Shown: one piece after another, positions 1 to 9,056 of the stretch | How the letters are laid out: each line of letters begins with the position of its first letter | Position numbering within the stretch: the stretch's first letter is position 1 | NCBI GenBank assembly: GCA_012513645.1 | Contig: JAAZBU010000016.1 | Location: forward strand, 1 to 56,358 | DNA from: Clostridiales bacterium | Lineage (GTDB): Bacteria > Bacillota > Clostridia > Christensenellales > Aristaeellaceae | Length of the DNA stretch: 56,358 nucleotides | Reading direction: 5' to 3' | Translations under genes and position numbers: made by a program | Notes under the pieces: model-generated | Databases searched by the model: none | What the model saw: only the letters and a program-made list of their open reading frames with translations | Told to the model about the DNA's origin: nothing

Positions 1-362
1 ACCAGCAGGCTGCGCAGCGCCAGGGGGCCATAGCCCTCCTTCTTCTGCATGGCGTGGCCGGCCTCATGGGCAGCAATGCCCAGCGCCGCCACGCTGGAGG
101 AGCCATACACCCCCTCCGACAGACTGAGTGTCTCGTTGCGCGGGTCGTAGTGATCGGTCAATGTGCCCTGGGTGGCCTGCACGCTGACGGCATCGTTGCC
201 GTTTTGCCGCAGCATGTCGGCAGCCACCTGGGCGGCGGGCATGCCGCGCTGGGTGGGCACCTTCTGATATTTATTGTAGGCGGAGCGCACCATGCCCTGC
301 GCAATCAGGGCCAGCACCAGCGCCGCAATCACCAGCAGATAGGTGGAGTCAAAATAATACAT
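1..362 (-). CDS. Zinc metallopeptidase, YugP-like (partial, runs off the window)
   Basis: Reading leftward from an ATG at 362, the protein opens with one hydrophobic helix (about residues 8-24) and reaches the zincin motif AAHEAGHAMQ near residues 97-106 (H99, E100, H103) before the window ends. A membrane anchor followed by HExxH in this arrangement is typical of the YugP / neutral zinc metallopeptidase family, which is predicted to act at the membrane; its substrate is not established. The ATG at 362 is preferred over the one at 368 because it lies six bases after AAGGAGGA, whereas the other abuts it. The C-terminal half is outside the window, so completeness cannot be judged. Confidence 0.85.
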   Translation of the reverse strand, partial: MYYFDSTYLLVIAALVLALIAQGMVRSAYNKYQKVPTQRGMPAAQVAADMLRQNGNDAVSVQATQGTLTDHYDPRNETLSLSEGVYGSSSVAALGIAAHEAGHAMQKKEGYGPLALRSLL

Positions 363-393
363 GGGCATTCCTCCTTGCTTGTACTCCACCATG

Positions 394-424
394 ATTATAC
401 CACACCGATACCTGCTTTATACAA
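394..424 (-). promoter_or_regulatory. Putative sigma-A promoter of the YugP-like gene
   Basis: On the minus strand TTGTAT (419-424) and a perfect TATAAT (394-399) are separated by 19 bases, just upstream of the metallopeptidase start. The -10 is strong, but the spacing is two bases longer than ideal. Confidence 0.5.
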
Positions 425-428
425 GGAA

Positions 429-454
429 GGAGGCCGGCCTTGCGGCCGGCCTCC
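429..454 (-). terminator. Terminator hairpin after oppA
   Basis: A perfect 11-bp stem (429-439 with 444-454) and a 4-nt loop lie 34 bases past the oppA stop codon. The downstream side on the minus strand reads TTCCTTG, so the U-tract is short. It most likely ends the oppBCDFA transcript. Confidence 0.7.
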
Positions 455-488
455 CGGATACATGAGTCAGTTCTGTTCGCGCTGAGAA

Positions 489-2156
489 TCAGCGGCCGAA
501 CTGCGCGTCGTTGTTGCCGGAATCGGTGGTCCACATCTCCAGCATGTTGATCGGGTCGTTGAAGTCCGCGATCCAGCCGTTGCGGGCAAAGTCGAAGTTG
601 CCGGCCTTGCGCTCGTTGAGGAACACGTTCCACTCCAGGCTCTCCAGCTTGACCTCGATGCCAACCTGGGCCAGATCCTGCTGCAGCAGCTCGCCGATGG
701 CAGCGTGGGCGGCGGAGGTGTTGTAGATGTAGGTGAGGGTGATGGGGGTCTTGAGCATGTTGTCGTCGCCAACCTCCAGGCCGGCTTCCTTCAGCAGGGC
801 AACCGCATCTTCCACGCTGGGCGCGATGGGATAGTAGCCATCCTCGGTGGGATAGGTGAAGTCCGCATCGCTCTGCTTGAACACGCCGCCGTGGCCGTCC
901 AGCATGCCGGCGGGTATGAAGGAGTTGGCCGGCTGCTGACCGGTCTGGGCAACGGAATCCACGATGTACTGGCGATCGATCAGGCGGGAAACAGCCTTGC
1001 GCAGCGCAGCGGCCTGCTCCACGGTCATGCCCTCAAACACCTTGGAATTGACGTTGAAGATGCCATAGTAGGTGCCCAGCTGGCCCACCACGAAGAACTC
1101 GGGGGTGTTGAGCAGGCCCTTGATCTGATCCGGAGGCACGGTATCAATGAAGTCCAGGTCACCGGCCTGATAGGCGGTGTACACGGCGACGTCATCCGCG
1201 CTCAGCATGAACTCAAGGCGCTCCAGCTTCACATTCTCAGCATCCCAATAGTTGGGGTTCTTCACATAGACCATGGACTCCTGGTGCTTCCAATCCTGCA
1301 GCATAAAGGCGCCGCTGGATACGAAGCCGGCTTCCAGCGCCCAGGCACCGGGGCTGACGACCTTGCCGGCGTCATCCTTGTAGCCCTTGGCGTTTTCAAC
1401 AGTGGCCTGGTGCACAGCAAAGAAGGTGGGGAAGGCAGCCAGATCCAGGAAGTAGGCAACGGGCGCTGACAGCTTGACGGTAAAGGTCTTGCCATCCTCG
1501 GAGGCCGTCACATCCAGCGCATCCGGGAAGCCCGCGATGCTGCCGAACATGTAGGAGTAGTCCGCAGCCGTCTCGGCGGCCACAGCGCGCTTCCAAGAGT
1601 ACTCAAAGTCCTTGGCGGTCAGCGGATCGCCGTTGGACCACTTGAGGCCGTCGCGCATGGTGAACACATAGGTCAGGCCGTCTTCGCTCATCTCGTAGCC
1701 GGTGGCGAAGTTGGGCGCCAGTTCACCCTGCTCGTTGTAGGTATAGAGGCCGCCAAAGGAGGCCGCCGCCAGAATGGCGCCGTCAACGGAGGAGTTGAGC
1801 GCGGGGTCCAGCTTGTCGGGCTCGCTGGCAACCTGCAGCTTCAGGGTGGTGGAGTCGCCGTTGGTGGCCTTGTCGAAGAACTTGGTGCCAAAGGCGTTAA
1901 AGTAGTAGCCCTGCAAAGTGGGCTTGGCCATGAAAATGTCGTTGTAGTAATAGATCGGCAACAGGGCACCGGTGCCCATGAGGATGTCCTCCGCCTGGTG
2001 CATCAACGCTTCGCGGTTGACGAAGTCGGTGGTGGACTTGATCTCGGCGATCAGTGCATCATACTCCGCCCAGTCCGGGGCAGAGCTTGCGACGGCGCCC
2101 ACTGCGGAAAACGCCATCACAGCAACCAGGGCCAGGGTAAACAGTTTTTTGAACAT
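489..2156 (-). CDS. oppA: Peptide ABC transporter substrate-binding protein, apparently circularly permuted OppA
   Basis: Extracytoplasmic peptide-binding component of the Opp importer (SBP_bac_5 family), 555 residues. The ATG at 2156 was chosen because AAAGGAGA precedes it and a signal peptide (MFKKLFTLALVAVMAFS) follows; upstream in-frame starts lack a ribosome binding site. There is no lipobox cysteine. The domain order is unusual. Residues about 26-97 (EYDALIAEIK, MHQAEDILM, LPIYYYNDIFMAKP) correspond to the C-terminal end of ordinary OppA proteins. The usual N-terminal start (LKLQVASEPDKLDPALNSS) only begins near residue 105. The protein stops at SGNNDAQFGR, exactly where the displaced block would normally continue. 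The other regions (GLYTYNEQGELAPNFATGYE, WSNGDPLTAKDFEYSWKRA) are in normal order. It is the last gene of the operon. Confidence 0.9.
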   Translation of the reverse strand: MFKKLFTLALVAVMAFSAVGAVASSAPDWAEYDALIAEIKSTTDFVNREALMHQAEDILMGTGALLPIYYYNDIFMAKPTLQGYYFNAFGTKFFDKATNGDSTTLKLQVASEPDKLDPALNSSVDGAILAAASFGGLYTYNEQGELAPNFATGYEMSEDGLTYVFTMRDGLKWSNGDPLTAKDFEYSWKRAVAAETAADYSYMFGSIAGFPDALDVTASEDGKTFTVKLSAPVAYFLDLAAFPTFFAVHQATVENAKGYKDDAGKVVSPGAWALEAGFVSSGAFMLQDWKHQESMVYVKNPNYWDAENVKLERLEFMLSADDVAVYTAYQAGDLDFIDTVPPDQIKGLLNTPEFFVVGQLGTYYGIFNVNSKVFEGMTVEQAAALRKAVSRLIDRQYIVDSVAQTGQQPANSFIPAGMLDGHGGVFKQSDADFTYPTEDGYYPIAPSVEDAVALLKEAGLEVGDDNMLKTPITLTYIYNTSAAHAAIGELLQQDLAQVGIEVKLESLEWNVFLNERKAGNFDFARNGWIADFNDPINMLEMWTTDSGNNDAQFGR

Positions 2157-2206
2157 CGTGGTCTCTCCTTTAAATAATTTCTCATAAACGGCTTTGCCGT
2201 TCAGAT

Positions 2207-3178
2207 TCACTTAGGCATCTGAGGGTTCCAGCAGGCCACCTCGTGGCCCGGGGCCAGCTCGCGCAATTCGGGCGTCTGCTCGGCGCAAATGTCCTGCCGC
2301 CAGCGGCAGCGGTTGCGGAAGGCGCATCCGCTGGGCACGTTGAGGGGGCTGGGCACCTCGCCCTGCAGCACAATCCTGTGCCTCTCCCTGGCCTGCTTGG
2401 GGTCAGGGATGGGGATGGCCGAGATCAGCGACTGAGTGTAGGGGTGCATCGGCAAGTTGATAATATCATCCGCCACAGCCGTCTCTACAATCTTACCCAA
2501 ATACATCACGGCTATGCGCCGGCTCATGTGGTGCACCACGTGCAGGTCGTGGGCAATGAACAGGTAGGCCAGGCCCAGCTTTTGCTGCAATTCATCAAAG
2601 GTGTTGATGATCTGGGCCTGTATGCTGACGTCCAGCGCGCTGACCGGCTCATCGCAGACGATGAACTCGGGATCCACCGCCAGCGCCCGCGCGATGCCGA
2701 TGCGCTGGCGCTGCCCGCCCGAAAACTCATGGGCATAGCGGCGCTTATGGTCCGAGTTGAGCCCAACCAATTCTAACAGAGAAACGACCTTTTGTTCCCG
2801 TTCTTTTTCTGTTTTATATAGTTTATGGATGTCCAGCGGCTCGCCCACGATGTCGCCCACCGTCATTCTGGGGTTGAGTGAGGAGTAGGGATCCTGAAAC
2901 ACCACCTGCATCTGCTTGCGGAAGCCCTGGATATTCTGGTCGTCGATCTCCTGCCCGTGGTACTTGATGGAGCCGGCGGTCGGCTTGTACAGGCGCAGCA
3001 GGCTGCGCCCCACCGTGGTCTTGCCGCAGCCGGACTCGCCCACCAGGCCCAAGGTCTCTCCACGGTCGATGGTGAAGCTGACACCGTCCACCGCCTTGAG
3101 CATGGTCTTTTTCATAAAGCCGGTCTTGATCGGGAAATGCTGCTTGAGGCCTTTGACTTCCAGCAGATGCTCAGCCAT
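2207..3178 (-). CDS. oppF: Oligopeptide ABC transporter ATP-binding protein OppF
   Basis: Cytoplasmic ATPase that pairs with OppD to power peptide import. The 323-residue protein has Walker A GESGCGKT, signature FSGGQRQR, Walker B FIVCDEP followed by SALD, and the H-loop in FIAHDLHVV. The C-terminal oligo_HPY region carries spaced cysteines (GCAFRNRCRW, ICAEQTP, VACWNP) as in other Opp/Dpp ATPases, where they are thought to bind an iron-sulfur cluster. Its start overlaps the 3' end of oppD by 8 bases, which suggests translational coupling. Length and motifs are ordinary. Confidence 0.95.
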   Translation of the reverse strand: MAEHLLEVKGLKQHFPIKTGFMKKTMLKAVDGVSFTIDRGETLGLVGESGCGKTTVGRSLLRLYKPTAGSIKYHGQEIDDQNIQGFRKQMQVVFQDPYSSLNPRMTVGDIVGEPLDIHKLYKTEKEREQKVVSLLELVGLNSDHKRRYAHEFSGGQRQRIGIARALAVDPEFIVCDEPVSALDVSIQAQIINTFDELQQKLGLAYLFIAHDLHVVHHMSRRIAVMYLGKIVETAVADDIINLPMHPYTQSLISAIPIPDPKQARERHRIVLQGEVPSPLNVPSGCAFRNRCRWRQDICAEQTPELRELAPGHEVACWNPQMPK

Positions 3179-4175
3179 TGTTCTGCCCTCCCTGCGCCAA
3201 CGCGCCCTCCTTCACATTCACCCAGCAGGCCGCGCGGTGGTCGGGGTTAATCTCGATCTCCTCGGGCTGCTCGGTCAGGCAGATTTTCATCGCCCGGTCA
3301 CAGCGGGCGGCAAAGGCGCAGCCCTTGGGCATGTTGAGCAGGTCCACGGGGGAGCCACCAATGGGGGTCAGCCGCTCCTTGGTGGTGGTCATCTTGGGGA
3401 TGGAGCGCAGCAGGCCCTTGGTGTATTCGTGGCGCGGGTTGTAGAAAATTTCGTCCGCCGTGCCCCGCTCGCAGACGCGGCCGGCGTACATCACGATGAT
3501 CTCGTCGCACATCTCGGCGATGACGCCCAGGTCGTGGGTGATCATGATGATGGCCATGCCTAACTTGTTTTTCAGCTCCTGCATCAGCTCCAGTATCTGG
3601 GCCTGGATGGTGACATCAAGCGCCGTCGTGGGTTCGTCCGCAATCAGGATATCCGGCTCGCAGGCCAGCGCCATGGCGATCATCACCCGCTGGCGCATGC
3701 CGCCCGACAGCTGGTAGGGGTATTGCTTCAGGCGCTTTTTGGGCTCGTTCACGCCCACCAGCTCCAGCATCTCCAGCGCGCGCTCCTGCGCCTGCTGGCG
3801 GTTGCGGCTGGTGTGCAGGCGGATGGCCTCCATTAGCTGGTTACCTACGGTGTATACGGGGTTCAGGCTGGTCATGGGATCCTGAAAAATGATGGAAATC
3901 TTGGACCCGCGTATCTGGCGCATCTGGTTGCGCGGCAGCTTGGTGATGTCCGTCTCCTCAAAGAGAATCTCGCCCTGGGTGATCCGGCCGGGGTTGTCCA
4001 GGATGCGCAGAATGGAGTAAGCCGTGACCGACTTGCCCGAGCCCGATTCGCCCACGATGCCCAGCACCTTGCCGCGCTCCAGGCTGAAGTTGATGCCATT
4101 GACGGCGCGCACCTCGCCCGATTCGGTGGGGAACATGGTATGGAGGTTTTTCACTTGCAGCAGGGGTTGTGACAT
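3171..4175 (-). CDS. oppD: Oligopeptide ABC transporter ATP-binding protein OppD
   Basis: Second ATPase of the Opp importer, 334 residues. Walker A GESGSGKS, signature LSGGMRQR, Walker B ILIADEP with TTALDV, and switch histidine in MITHDLG are all present. The C-terminal segment has the oligo_HPY cysteines ([15 protein letters not shown] and AACW). A GAGGAGATAAAC ribosome binding site precedes the ATG at 4175, which follows the oppC stop by two bases. The OppD/OppF assignment rests on gene order and subtle motif differences, and the two could in principle be exchanged. Confidence 0.93.
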   Translation of the reverse strand: MSQPLLQVKNLHTMFPTESGEVRAVNGINFSLERGKVLGIVGESGSGKSVTAYSILRILDNPGRITQGEILFEETDITKLPRNQMRQIRGSKISIIFQDPMTSLNPVYTVGNQLMEAIRLHTSRNRQQAQERALEMLELVGVNEPKKRLKQYPYQLSGGMRQRVMIAMALACEPDILIADEPTTALDVTIQAQILELMQELKNKLGMAIIMITHDLGVIAEMCDEIIVMYAGRVCERGTADEIFYNPRHEYTKGLLRSIPKMTTTKERLTPIGGSPVDLLNMPKGCAFAARCDRAMKICLTEQPEEIEINPDHRAACWVNVKEGALAQGGQNNG

Positions 4176-4177
4176 GT

Positions 4178-5257
4178 TTATCTCCTCAGTTTGGGGTCAA
4201 AGGCATCGCGCAGCCCATCCCCCAGCAGATTGAATGAAAGCACGATCAGGCAGATGCCCAGCGCGGGGAACAGCATCTTGTAGGGGTACACCTGCATGCC
4301 GCCGCGGGCCAGGTTGGCCAGCGACCCCAGCGAGGGCATGGGCGCCTGCACGCCCAGGCCGATGAAGCTTAGAAAGCTCTCGGTAAAGATGGCACTGGGG
4401 ATCTGCAGGGCCGCGGAGATGAAGATGACCGACATGCAGTTTGGCAAAATGTGCTTGCGGATGATGCGCCCGGCACCGGCGCCCAGCGCGCGGGCGGCCA
4501 GCACATATTCGTTGTTCTTGATGGACAGTATCTGCCCGCGCACCAGGCGGGCCATGCCCACCCAGTACAGCACGCCAAACACCACAAACAGGCTTAACAT
4601 GTTGTTGCCGATGGAGGCCAGAATGGTGCCCTTGAGGCTGTCGCCCAGCACCTGGTCCAGCACCACCGACAGCATGATCACCATCAGCGTGTCGGGCAGC
4701 GAGTAGATGACATCCACGATGCGCATCATCGCGATATCCGTCTTGCCGCCCACATAGCCCGAGATGGAGCCGTACAGCAGGCCGATCACCAGCACAATCA
4801 TGCTGGCAAAGAAGCCAACCGCCAGCGACACCCGCGCGCCGAACACCACGCGGATGAAGTAGTCGCGACCCAGCTCGTCGGTGCCAAAGATGTGCGGGAA
4901 TACCTGCTGCCCCTCATCAATGGCCTGCTGCTCCAGCTGGGAGTAGGTGAACGGGCGCAGGTTGGTGACCGATCGGTCGCGCTGGCCGTTCACGCGGATG
5001 ACCTCGGAATAGCCATAGGGCACCACCATGGGCGCCACCACAATGGTGATGATCAGCAGCACCAGAATGACAATGCTGAGCACGGCCAGCGGGTTTTTAA
5101 ACAGCCTGCGCATACCGTCCTTAAAGAAGGTGGTGCTTTCGCGCATGATGTCGTGCTGCTCTTTTTCCGCCGCCGTCGCCGGCTCAAACTTGCTGACATC
5201 CAGCTGCAGGCTGAAGGGCTTTTTCTGCGGAATTTGATCTGGATGATAATCGCTCAT
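4178..5257 (-). CDS. oppC: Oligopeptide ABC transporter permease OppC
   Basis: Inner-membrane permease of the Opp system, 359 residues. A hydrophilic N-terminal tail of about 55 residues is followed by TM1 (AVLSIVILVLLIITIVVAPM), an extracytoplasmic loop with the conserved FGTDELGRDYFIRVVFGARVSL block, and BPD_transp_1 helices. The EAA-loop region is ALGAGAGRIIRKHILPN. An ATG at 5257 behind GAGG was chosen over an upstream in-frame TTG. The start lies 8 bases after the oppB stop, so the two are cotranscribed. Confidence 0.93.
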   Translation of the reverse strand: MSDYHPDQIPQKKPFSLQLDVSKFEPATAAEKEQHDIMRESTTFFKDGMRRLFKNPLAVLSIVILVLLIITIVVAPMVVPYGYSEVIRVNGQRDRSVTNLRPFTYSQLEQQAIDEGQQVFPHIFGTDELGRDYFIRVVFGARVSLAVGFFASMIVLVIGLLYGSISGYVGGKTDIAMMRIVDVIYSLPDTLMVIMLSVVLDQVLGDSLKGTILASIGNNMLSLFVVFGVLYWVGMARLVRGQILSIKNNEYVLAARALGAGAGRIIRKHILPNCMSVIFISAALQIPSAIFTESFLSFIGLGVQAPMPSLGSLANLARGGMQVYPYKMLFPALGICLIVLSFNLLGDGLRDAFDPKLRR

Positions 5258-5265
5258 GCCTAACC

Positions 5266-6177
5266 TCAATCAAACGTAATCTTGGGGTCGATGGCCTTGT
5301 AGAGCAGATCGCTCACCAAGGTCATGATGACCATCAGCGTGGCCAGGAAAATCGTCGTGCCCATCACCAGCGGGTAATCGCGGTTGTTGATGGCGCTGAC
5401 AAAGTGGGTGCCCAGGCCGCCGATGCCAAACACCGTCTCCACCACCAGGGAGCCGGTGAGGATGTAGGCCGTCAGCGGGCCCACATAGGTGATGACCGGG
5501 ATCAGGGCGTTGCGCAGCGCGTGCTTGGCGATGACCAGCTGCTCGCGCACGCCCTTGGCGCGGGCGGTGCGGATGTAATCCTGCCCCAGCACATCCAGCA
5601 TGGAGGACTTGGTAAGCCGGGTGATATAGCTCATGGGGTAGAGCGCCAGGGCAATCACCGGCAGGGTGTAATTGGTCTCGGTGACGCTCCACACCTGAAA
5701 CCAGCCCAGACCGTGGCTGAATATCAGCAGCAGCAGCGTGGCCAGAATGAAGCTGGGCACCGATACAAACAGTATGGTGAAAAAGATGATGGTGCGGTCG
5801 GGCCATTTGCCGCGCATCAGCGCCGCGATGGACCCCAGCAGCAGCCCGAACACCAGCGCCACCACGATGGCCATGGCCCCCAATGTTGCCGACACCGAGA
5901 AGGAGGTGGAGATGGTCTGCGATATCTCGCGGCCGGTCTTTAAGGACACGCCGAAGTCACCGCGCAGGAGGTTGGTGAGGTACATGATAAACTGCTCGCC
6001 CACCGGCTTGTTGAGCCCGTAGCGCGCCTCCAGCACGGCCTGTACGCGGGGCTCGGGCGCCTTTTCCTTGGCGAAGGGGCCGCCGGGTATGGCGTTCATG
6101 GCAAAAAAGGTAATGGCAGCGATGATGAAGATGGTCACAATCGCCAGCAATATCCTTTTCACTGAGTATTTGAGCAT
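5266..6177 (-). CDS. oppB: Oligopeptide ABC transporter permease OppB
   Basis: First gene of the peptide-import operon; 303-residue permease forming the channel with OppC. It starts with MLKYSVKRILLAIVTIFIIA, the usual OppB opening, with the PGGPF motif after TM1, and has the EAA-type loop RTARAKGVREQLVIAKHALRNALIPV and the late motif VVETVFGIGGLG. The ATG at 6177 follows GAAGAAGG by seven bases. A promoter lies 43 bases upstream. Order oppB-C-D-F-A on one strand with gaps under 60 bp indicates a single transcript. Confidence 0.93.
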   Translation of the reverse strand: MLKYSVKRILLAIVTIFIIAAITFFAMNAIPGGPFAKEKAPEPRVQAVLEARYGLNKPVGEQFIMYLTNLLRGDFGVSLKTGREISQTISTSFSVSATLGAMAIVVALVFGLLLGSIAALMRGKWPDRTIIFFTILFVSVPSFILATLLLLIFSHGLGWFQVWSVTETNYTLPVIALALYPMSYITRLTKSSMLDVLGQDYIRTARAKGVREQLVIAKHALRNALIPVITYVGPLTAYILTGSLVVETVFGIGGLGTHFVSAINNRDYPLVMGTTIFLATLMVIMTLVSDLLYKAIDPKITFD

Positions 6178-6219
6178 CCTTGAACCTTCTTCCTGCAATA
6201 TTAAATAATGATAAAAAAC

Positions 6220-6248
6220 ATTATACGCCCATCAGCCCATGAATACAA
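6220..6248 (-). promoter_or_regulatory. Sigma-A promoter of the oppBCDFA operon
   Basis: TTGTAT (6243-6248) and perfect TATAAT (6220-6225) have a 17-base spacer on the minus strand, 43 bases upstream of the oppB start. The flanking 6180-6350 region is AT-rich relative to its surroundings. No operator palindrome was recognised. Confidence 0.75.
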
Positions 6249-6353
6249 GGTTTCAAATCCTGCAAATTGCATGTTTCGGGGGCTTGTCCGGTGTGGATAT
6301 CCAATTCTTGTCAGCAAATATCTGCGATTTAAGCTTCTTTCACTTGCATATCT

Positions 6354-7835
6354 TTATTTGTGATACAGCCTGTGCGTCTGATACTTGGGCTCGCTGGTCA
6401 GGTTGACCCCCAGCCGGCGGAAGATGTTCTCATCCACCGGGGAGAGAATCACGCTGGTGTGCACCTCGCAGCCCTTGAGCAACGGCAGCTGGCCGAGCGC
6501 CAGGGCGGCGGCCGGGCTTTCGGCGGCGGTGATGCTCAGCGCCACCAGCACCTCATCGGAGTGCAGGCGCGGGTTGTGGTTGCCCAGGAACTGGAGCTTC
6601 AGCTCCTGCACCGGGCCGATCACCTCGGGCGGGATGAGTTTGGCCGGCTTGGGGATGTCGGCCAGCTTTTTGAGGGCGTTGAGGATCAGGGCGGCTGATG
6701 CCCCCAGCAGCGGCGAAGTTTTGCCGGTCACAATCTCCCCCGAGGGCAGCTGGATGGCGGCGGCCGGCGCGCCCGTCTGGTCGGCGCGCTTGCGCGCAGC
6801 GCCGATCACCGGCCTGTCCTCATCGGTGATGCCCAGCTTTTGCAGCAACAGGCGCTGCTTGTCCACCTCTTCCTCGCTGGAGCCGCCCTTGCGCAGCTCG
6901 CACAGGGTGCCGTAGTAGCGGCGGATGACCTCCTGGCGGGCGGCCTGCTCCACCACCTCGTCGTCGATGATGCACTGCCCCACCATGTTGACGCCCATAT
7001 CGGTGGGCGAGCAGTAGGGGCTTTCCCCCCAGATGCGCTCAAAAATGGCGTTGAGCACGGGGAAGACCTCGATGTCCCGGTTGTAGCTGACGGCGCTTAC
7101 GCCGTATTTTTCCAGGTGGAAGGGGTCCAGCATGTTGACGTCGCTCAGGTCCACCGTGGCGGCCTCATAGGCGATGTTGACCGGGTGATTGAGCGGCAGG
7201 TTCCAGATGGGAAAGGTCTCAAACTTGGCGTAGCCGGCCTTGATGCCGCGCTGATGCTCCTGATACAGCTGGCTTAGGCACACCGCCATCTTGCCCGAAC
7301 CCGGGCCGGGCGCCGTGACCACCACCAGCGGCCGCTCGGTCTGCACAAACTCATTCTTGCCGTAGCCCTTGTCGGACACGATGAGGTTGACATCGCTTGG
7401 GTAGTTGGCGATGGGGTAGTGCACCGCCACCTTGACGCCCAGGCTGCGCAGCCGGCGGCGGAACTTGGCCGCGTGCGCCTGCTGCCTGAACTGGGTGATG
7501 ACCACCGAGCACCTGTCCAGCCCAATCTCCCGAAAGGCGTCAATCAGCCGCAGCACATCGGCATCGTAGGTGATGCCCAGGTCGCCGCGCACCTTGTTCT
7601 TTTCAATATCGTCAGCGTTGATGACGATGATCATCTCGGCCTGCTCCTTGAGGGTGAGCAGCATGGATACCTTGCTGTCGGGCCGGAAGCCCGGCAGCAC
7701 GCGGGCTGCATGAAAGTCGTCAAACAGCTTGCCACCAAACTCCAGATACAGCTTGCCGCCAAAGCCCCGGATGCGCTCGCGGATATGCTGGGATTGCATG
7801 CGCGTGTACTGGTCATGGTCAAAGCCGATCTTCAT
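6354..7835 (-). CDS. DUF1846 (UPF0371) family protein
   Basis: A 493-residue protein starting MKIGFDHDQYTRMQSQHIRERI, with a nucleotide-binding-like segment VVTAPGPGSGKMAVCLSQLY near residue 175-195 and a C-terminal region LHSDEVLVALSITAAESP. These blocks and the length match the DUF1846 family, whose members are widespread in Firmicutes and have a solved structure but no settled biochemical role. The gene has its own promoter and stands alone between nrdB and the opp operon. GGAGGGAAC precedes the ATG. Nothing suggests truncation. Function is not inferred. Confidence 0.88.
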   Translation of the reverse strand: MKIGFDHDQYTRMQSQHIRERIRGFGGKLYLEFGGKLFDDFHAARVLPGFRPDSKVSMLLTLKEQAEMIIVINADDIEKNKVRGDLGITYDADVLRLIDAFREIGLDRCSVVITQFRQQAHAAKFRRRLRSLGVKVAVHYPIANYPSDVNLIVSDKGYGKNEFVQTERPLVVVTAPGPGSGKMAVCLSQLYQEHQRGIKAGYAKFETFPIWNLPLNHPVNIAYEAATVDLSDVNMLDPFHLEKYGVSAVSYNRDIEVFPVLNAIFERIWGESPYCSPTDMGVNMVGQCIIDDEVVEQAARQEVIRRYYGTLCELRKGGSSEEEVDKQRLLLQKLGITDEDRPVIGAARKRADQTGAPAAAIQLPSGEIVTGKTSPLLGASAALILNALKKLADIPKPAKLIPPEVIGPVQELKLQFLGNHNPRLHSDEVLVALSITAAESPAAALALGQLPLLKGCEVHTSVILSPVDENIFRRLGVNLTSEPKYQTHRLYHK

Positions 7836-7901
7836 GTTCCCTCCTCCATGTGAAGGCGATGGTGGAAGCCCCCCATCGCCATTTAGTGTATGTATGCGGT
7901 T

Positions 7902-7930
7902 ATTCTACCGAAAGACGAAGCCCTTTGCAA
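7902..7930 (-). promoter_or_regulatory. Promoter of the DUF1846 gene
   Basis: TTGCAA (7925-7930), 17-base spacer, TAGAAT (7902-7907) on the minus strand. The -35 sits in a short GCCCTT/AAGGGC hairpin (7920-7934) that may also serve as a weak nrdB terminator. A second hairpin (7855-7862 with 7873-7880) lies in the 5' untranslated region. Confidence 0.55.
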
Positions 7931-7943
7931 GGGCAGAAGATGT

Positions 7944-8987
7944 TTATAAGTCGTCTACCAGCGCGCTGGACTTGGCGTAGGCGGTGCTGCGCGCCTCAAA
8001 GAAGTCGGTCTTGATCATGTTGGCGTTGGCGTACTGGCTCACCCACTTCATGCTATCGGGCTCCAGCTCGTGCCCATCGTAGATGGATTCCAGGTCCAGC
8101 CCGCGGGCGCGCAGGTTGCCCAGGTACTGGATGTAGTCGGTCACCATCTGGCCGTTGAGGCCCTCGATCTCCTCGCCGATGACGTAGCGGCCCCAGGCGA
8201 TCTCCTGCTCGCAGCCCTCGCGGATCATATCGCGGTAGGCTTCGCAGCGCTCGGGGGTAAACAGCTCCGGCTGCTCGCGGCGCAGTTCCTGCACGATGTT
8301 GCGGAACAGCCACAGGTGGGTGTTTTCATCGCGGTTGATGTAGCGGATCTCCTGCACGGAGCCGGGCATGCGGTTGTTGCGCCCCAGGTTGTAGAAGAAC
8401 ATGAACCCGGAGTAGAAGTAGATACCCTCCAGGATATAGTTGGCCACAATCACCCGCATGAAGTTGTCCAGCGTCTGCTCCTGCTGGAAGCGGTTGTACT
8501 GATCGCCGATGAAGGTGTTGCGACGCAGCAGGTGCTCGTCATCCTTCCACTGGAACAGCACCTGGTCACGCTCCTGCGGCTCACAGATGGTGTCCAGCAT
8601 ATAGCTGTAGCTCTGGCTGTGGATTGCCTCCTGAAAGGTCTGGATGGCGATGCACAGGTTGACCTCGTTGGCGGTGATGTACTGGCTGACGCTGGGCAGG
8701 TTGGCCGTCTGGATGCTGTCCAGGAAGATCAAAAAGCTGAGAATCTTGTCATACGCGCGCCGCTCGGCAGGCGCCAGGTGCGGGTACTGCTTTTTGTCCG
8801 GGGCCAGGTTGATCTCCTCGGGGATCCAGAAGTTGTTCATCGCCTGGCGGTACCAGCCGGATACCCAGGCGTACTTCATGTTGTTAAAGTCATTCAGGTT
8901 GGTGGTGTTGCCACCGATCATGCGGCGCTCCAGCACGCCGATGTCCCCCCGGGGATTGAAAAGGGGCTTTCGAATCATTTCAGCCAT
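7944..8987 (-). CDS. nrdB: Class Ia ribonucleoside-diphosphate reductase, beta subunit
   Basis: Radical-generating subunit of aerobic-type ribonucleotide reductase, 347 residues. The dimetal ligands are visible in order: D90 (LDSIQ), E120 and H123 (QEAIHS), E187 (LEGIY), E221 and H224 (RDENTH). Y127 sits exactly seven residues after E120, as does the radical tyrosine Y122 after E115 in E. coli, so a tyrosyl radical is expected. The acidic C-terminal tail ends SSALVDDL, the usual alpha-subunit docking peptide. The ATG at 8987 follows GGAGGAGTTT. It lies downstream of nrdA, but about 565 bp apart because an element coding for a four-helix-bundle protein is inserted between them. Confidence 0.95.
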   Translation of the reverse strand: MAEMIRKPLFNPRGDIGVLERRMIGGNTTNLNDFNNMKYAWVSGWYRQAMNNFWIPEEINLAPDKKQYPHLAPAERRAYDKILSFLIFLDSIQTANLPSVSQYITANEVNLCIAIQTFQEAIHSQSYSYMLDTICEPQERDQVLFQWKDDEHLLRRNTFIGDQYNRFQQEQTLDNFMRVIVANYILEGIYFYSGFMFFYNLGRNNRMPGSVQEIRYINRDENTHLWLFRNIVQELRREQPELFTPERCEAYRDMIREGCEQEIAWGRYVIGEEIEGLNGQMVTDYIQYLGNLRARGLDLESIYDGHELEPDSMKWVSQYANANMIKTDFFEARSTAYAKSSALVDDL

Positions 8988-9010
8988 AAACTCCTCCATG
9001 ATGATTGTTT

Positions 9011-9042
9011 AATTCGGAATGCGAAATTCGGAATTCGGAATT
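9011..9042 (+). repeat. Left EcoRI-like repeat (AATTCGGAAT units)
   Basis: Three imperfect units of AATTCGGAAT occur in tandem. This copy lies just upstream of the nrdB ribosome binding site and is inverted relative to the copy at 9516-9550. Confidence 0.7.
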
Positions 9043-9056
9043 GGGCTCGCCAGCCA

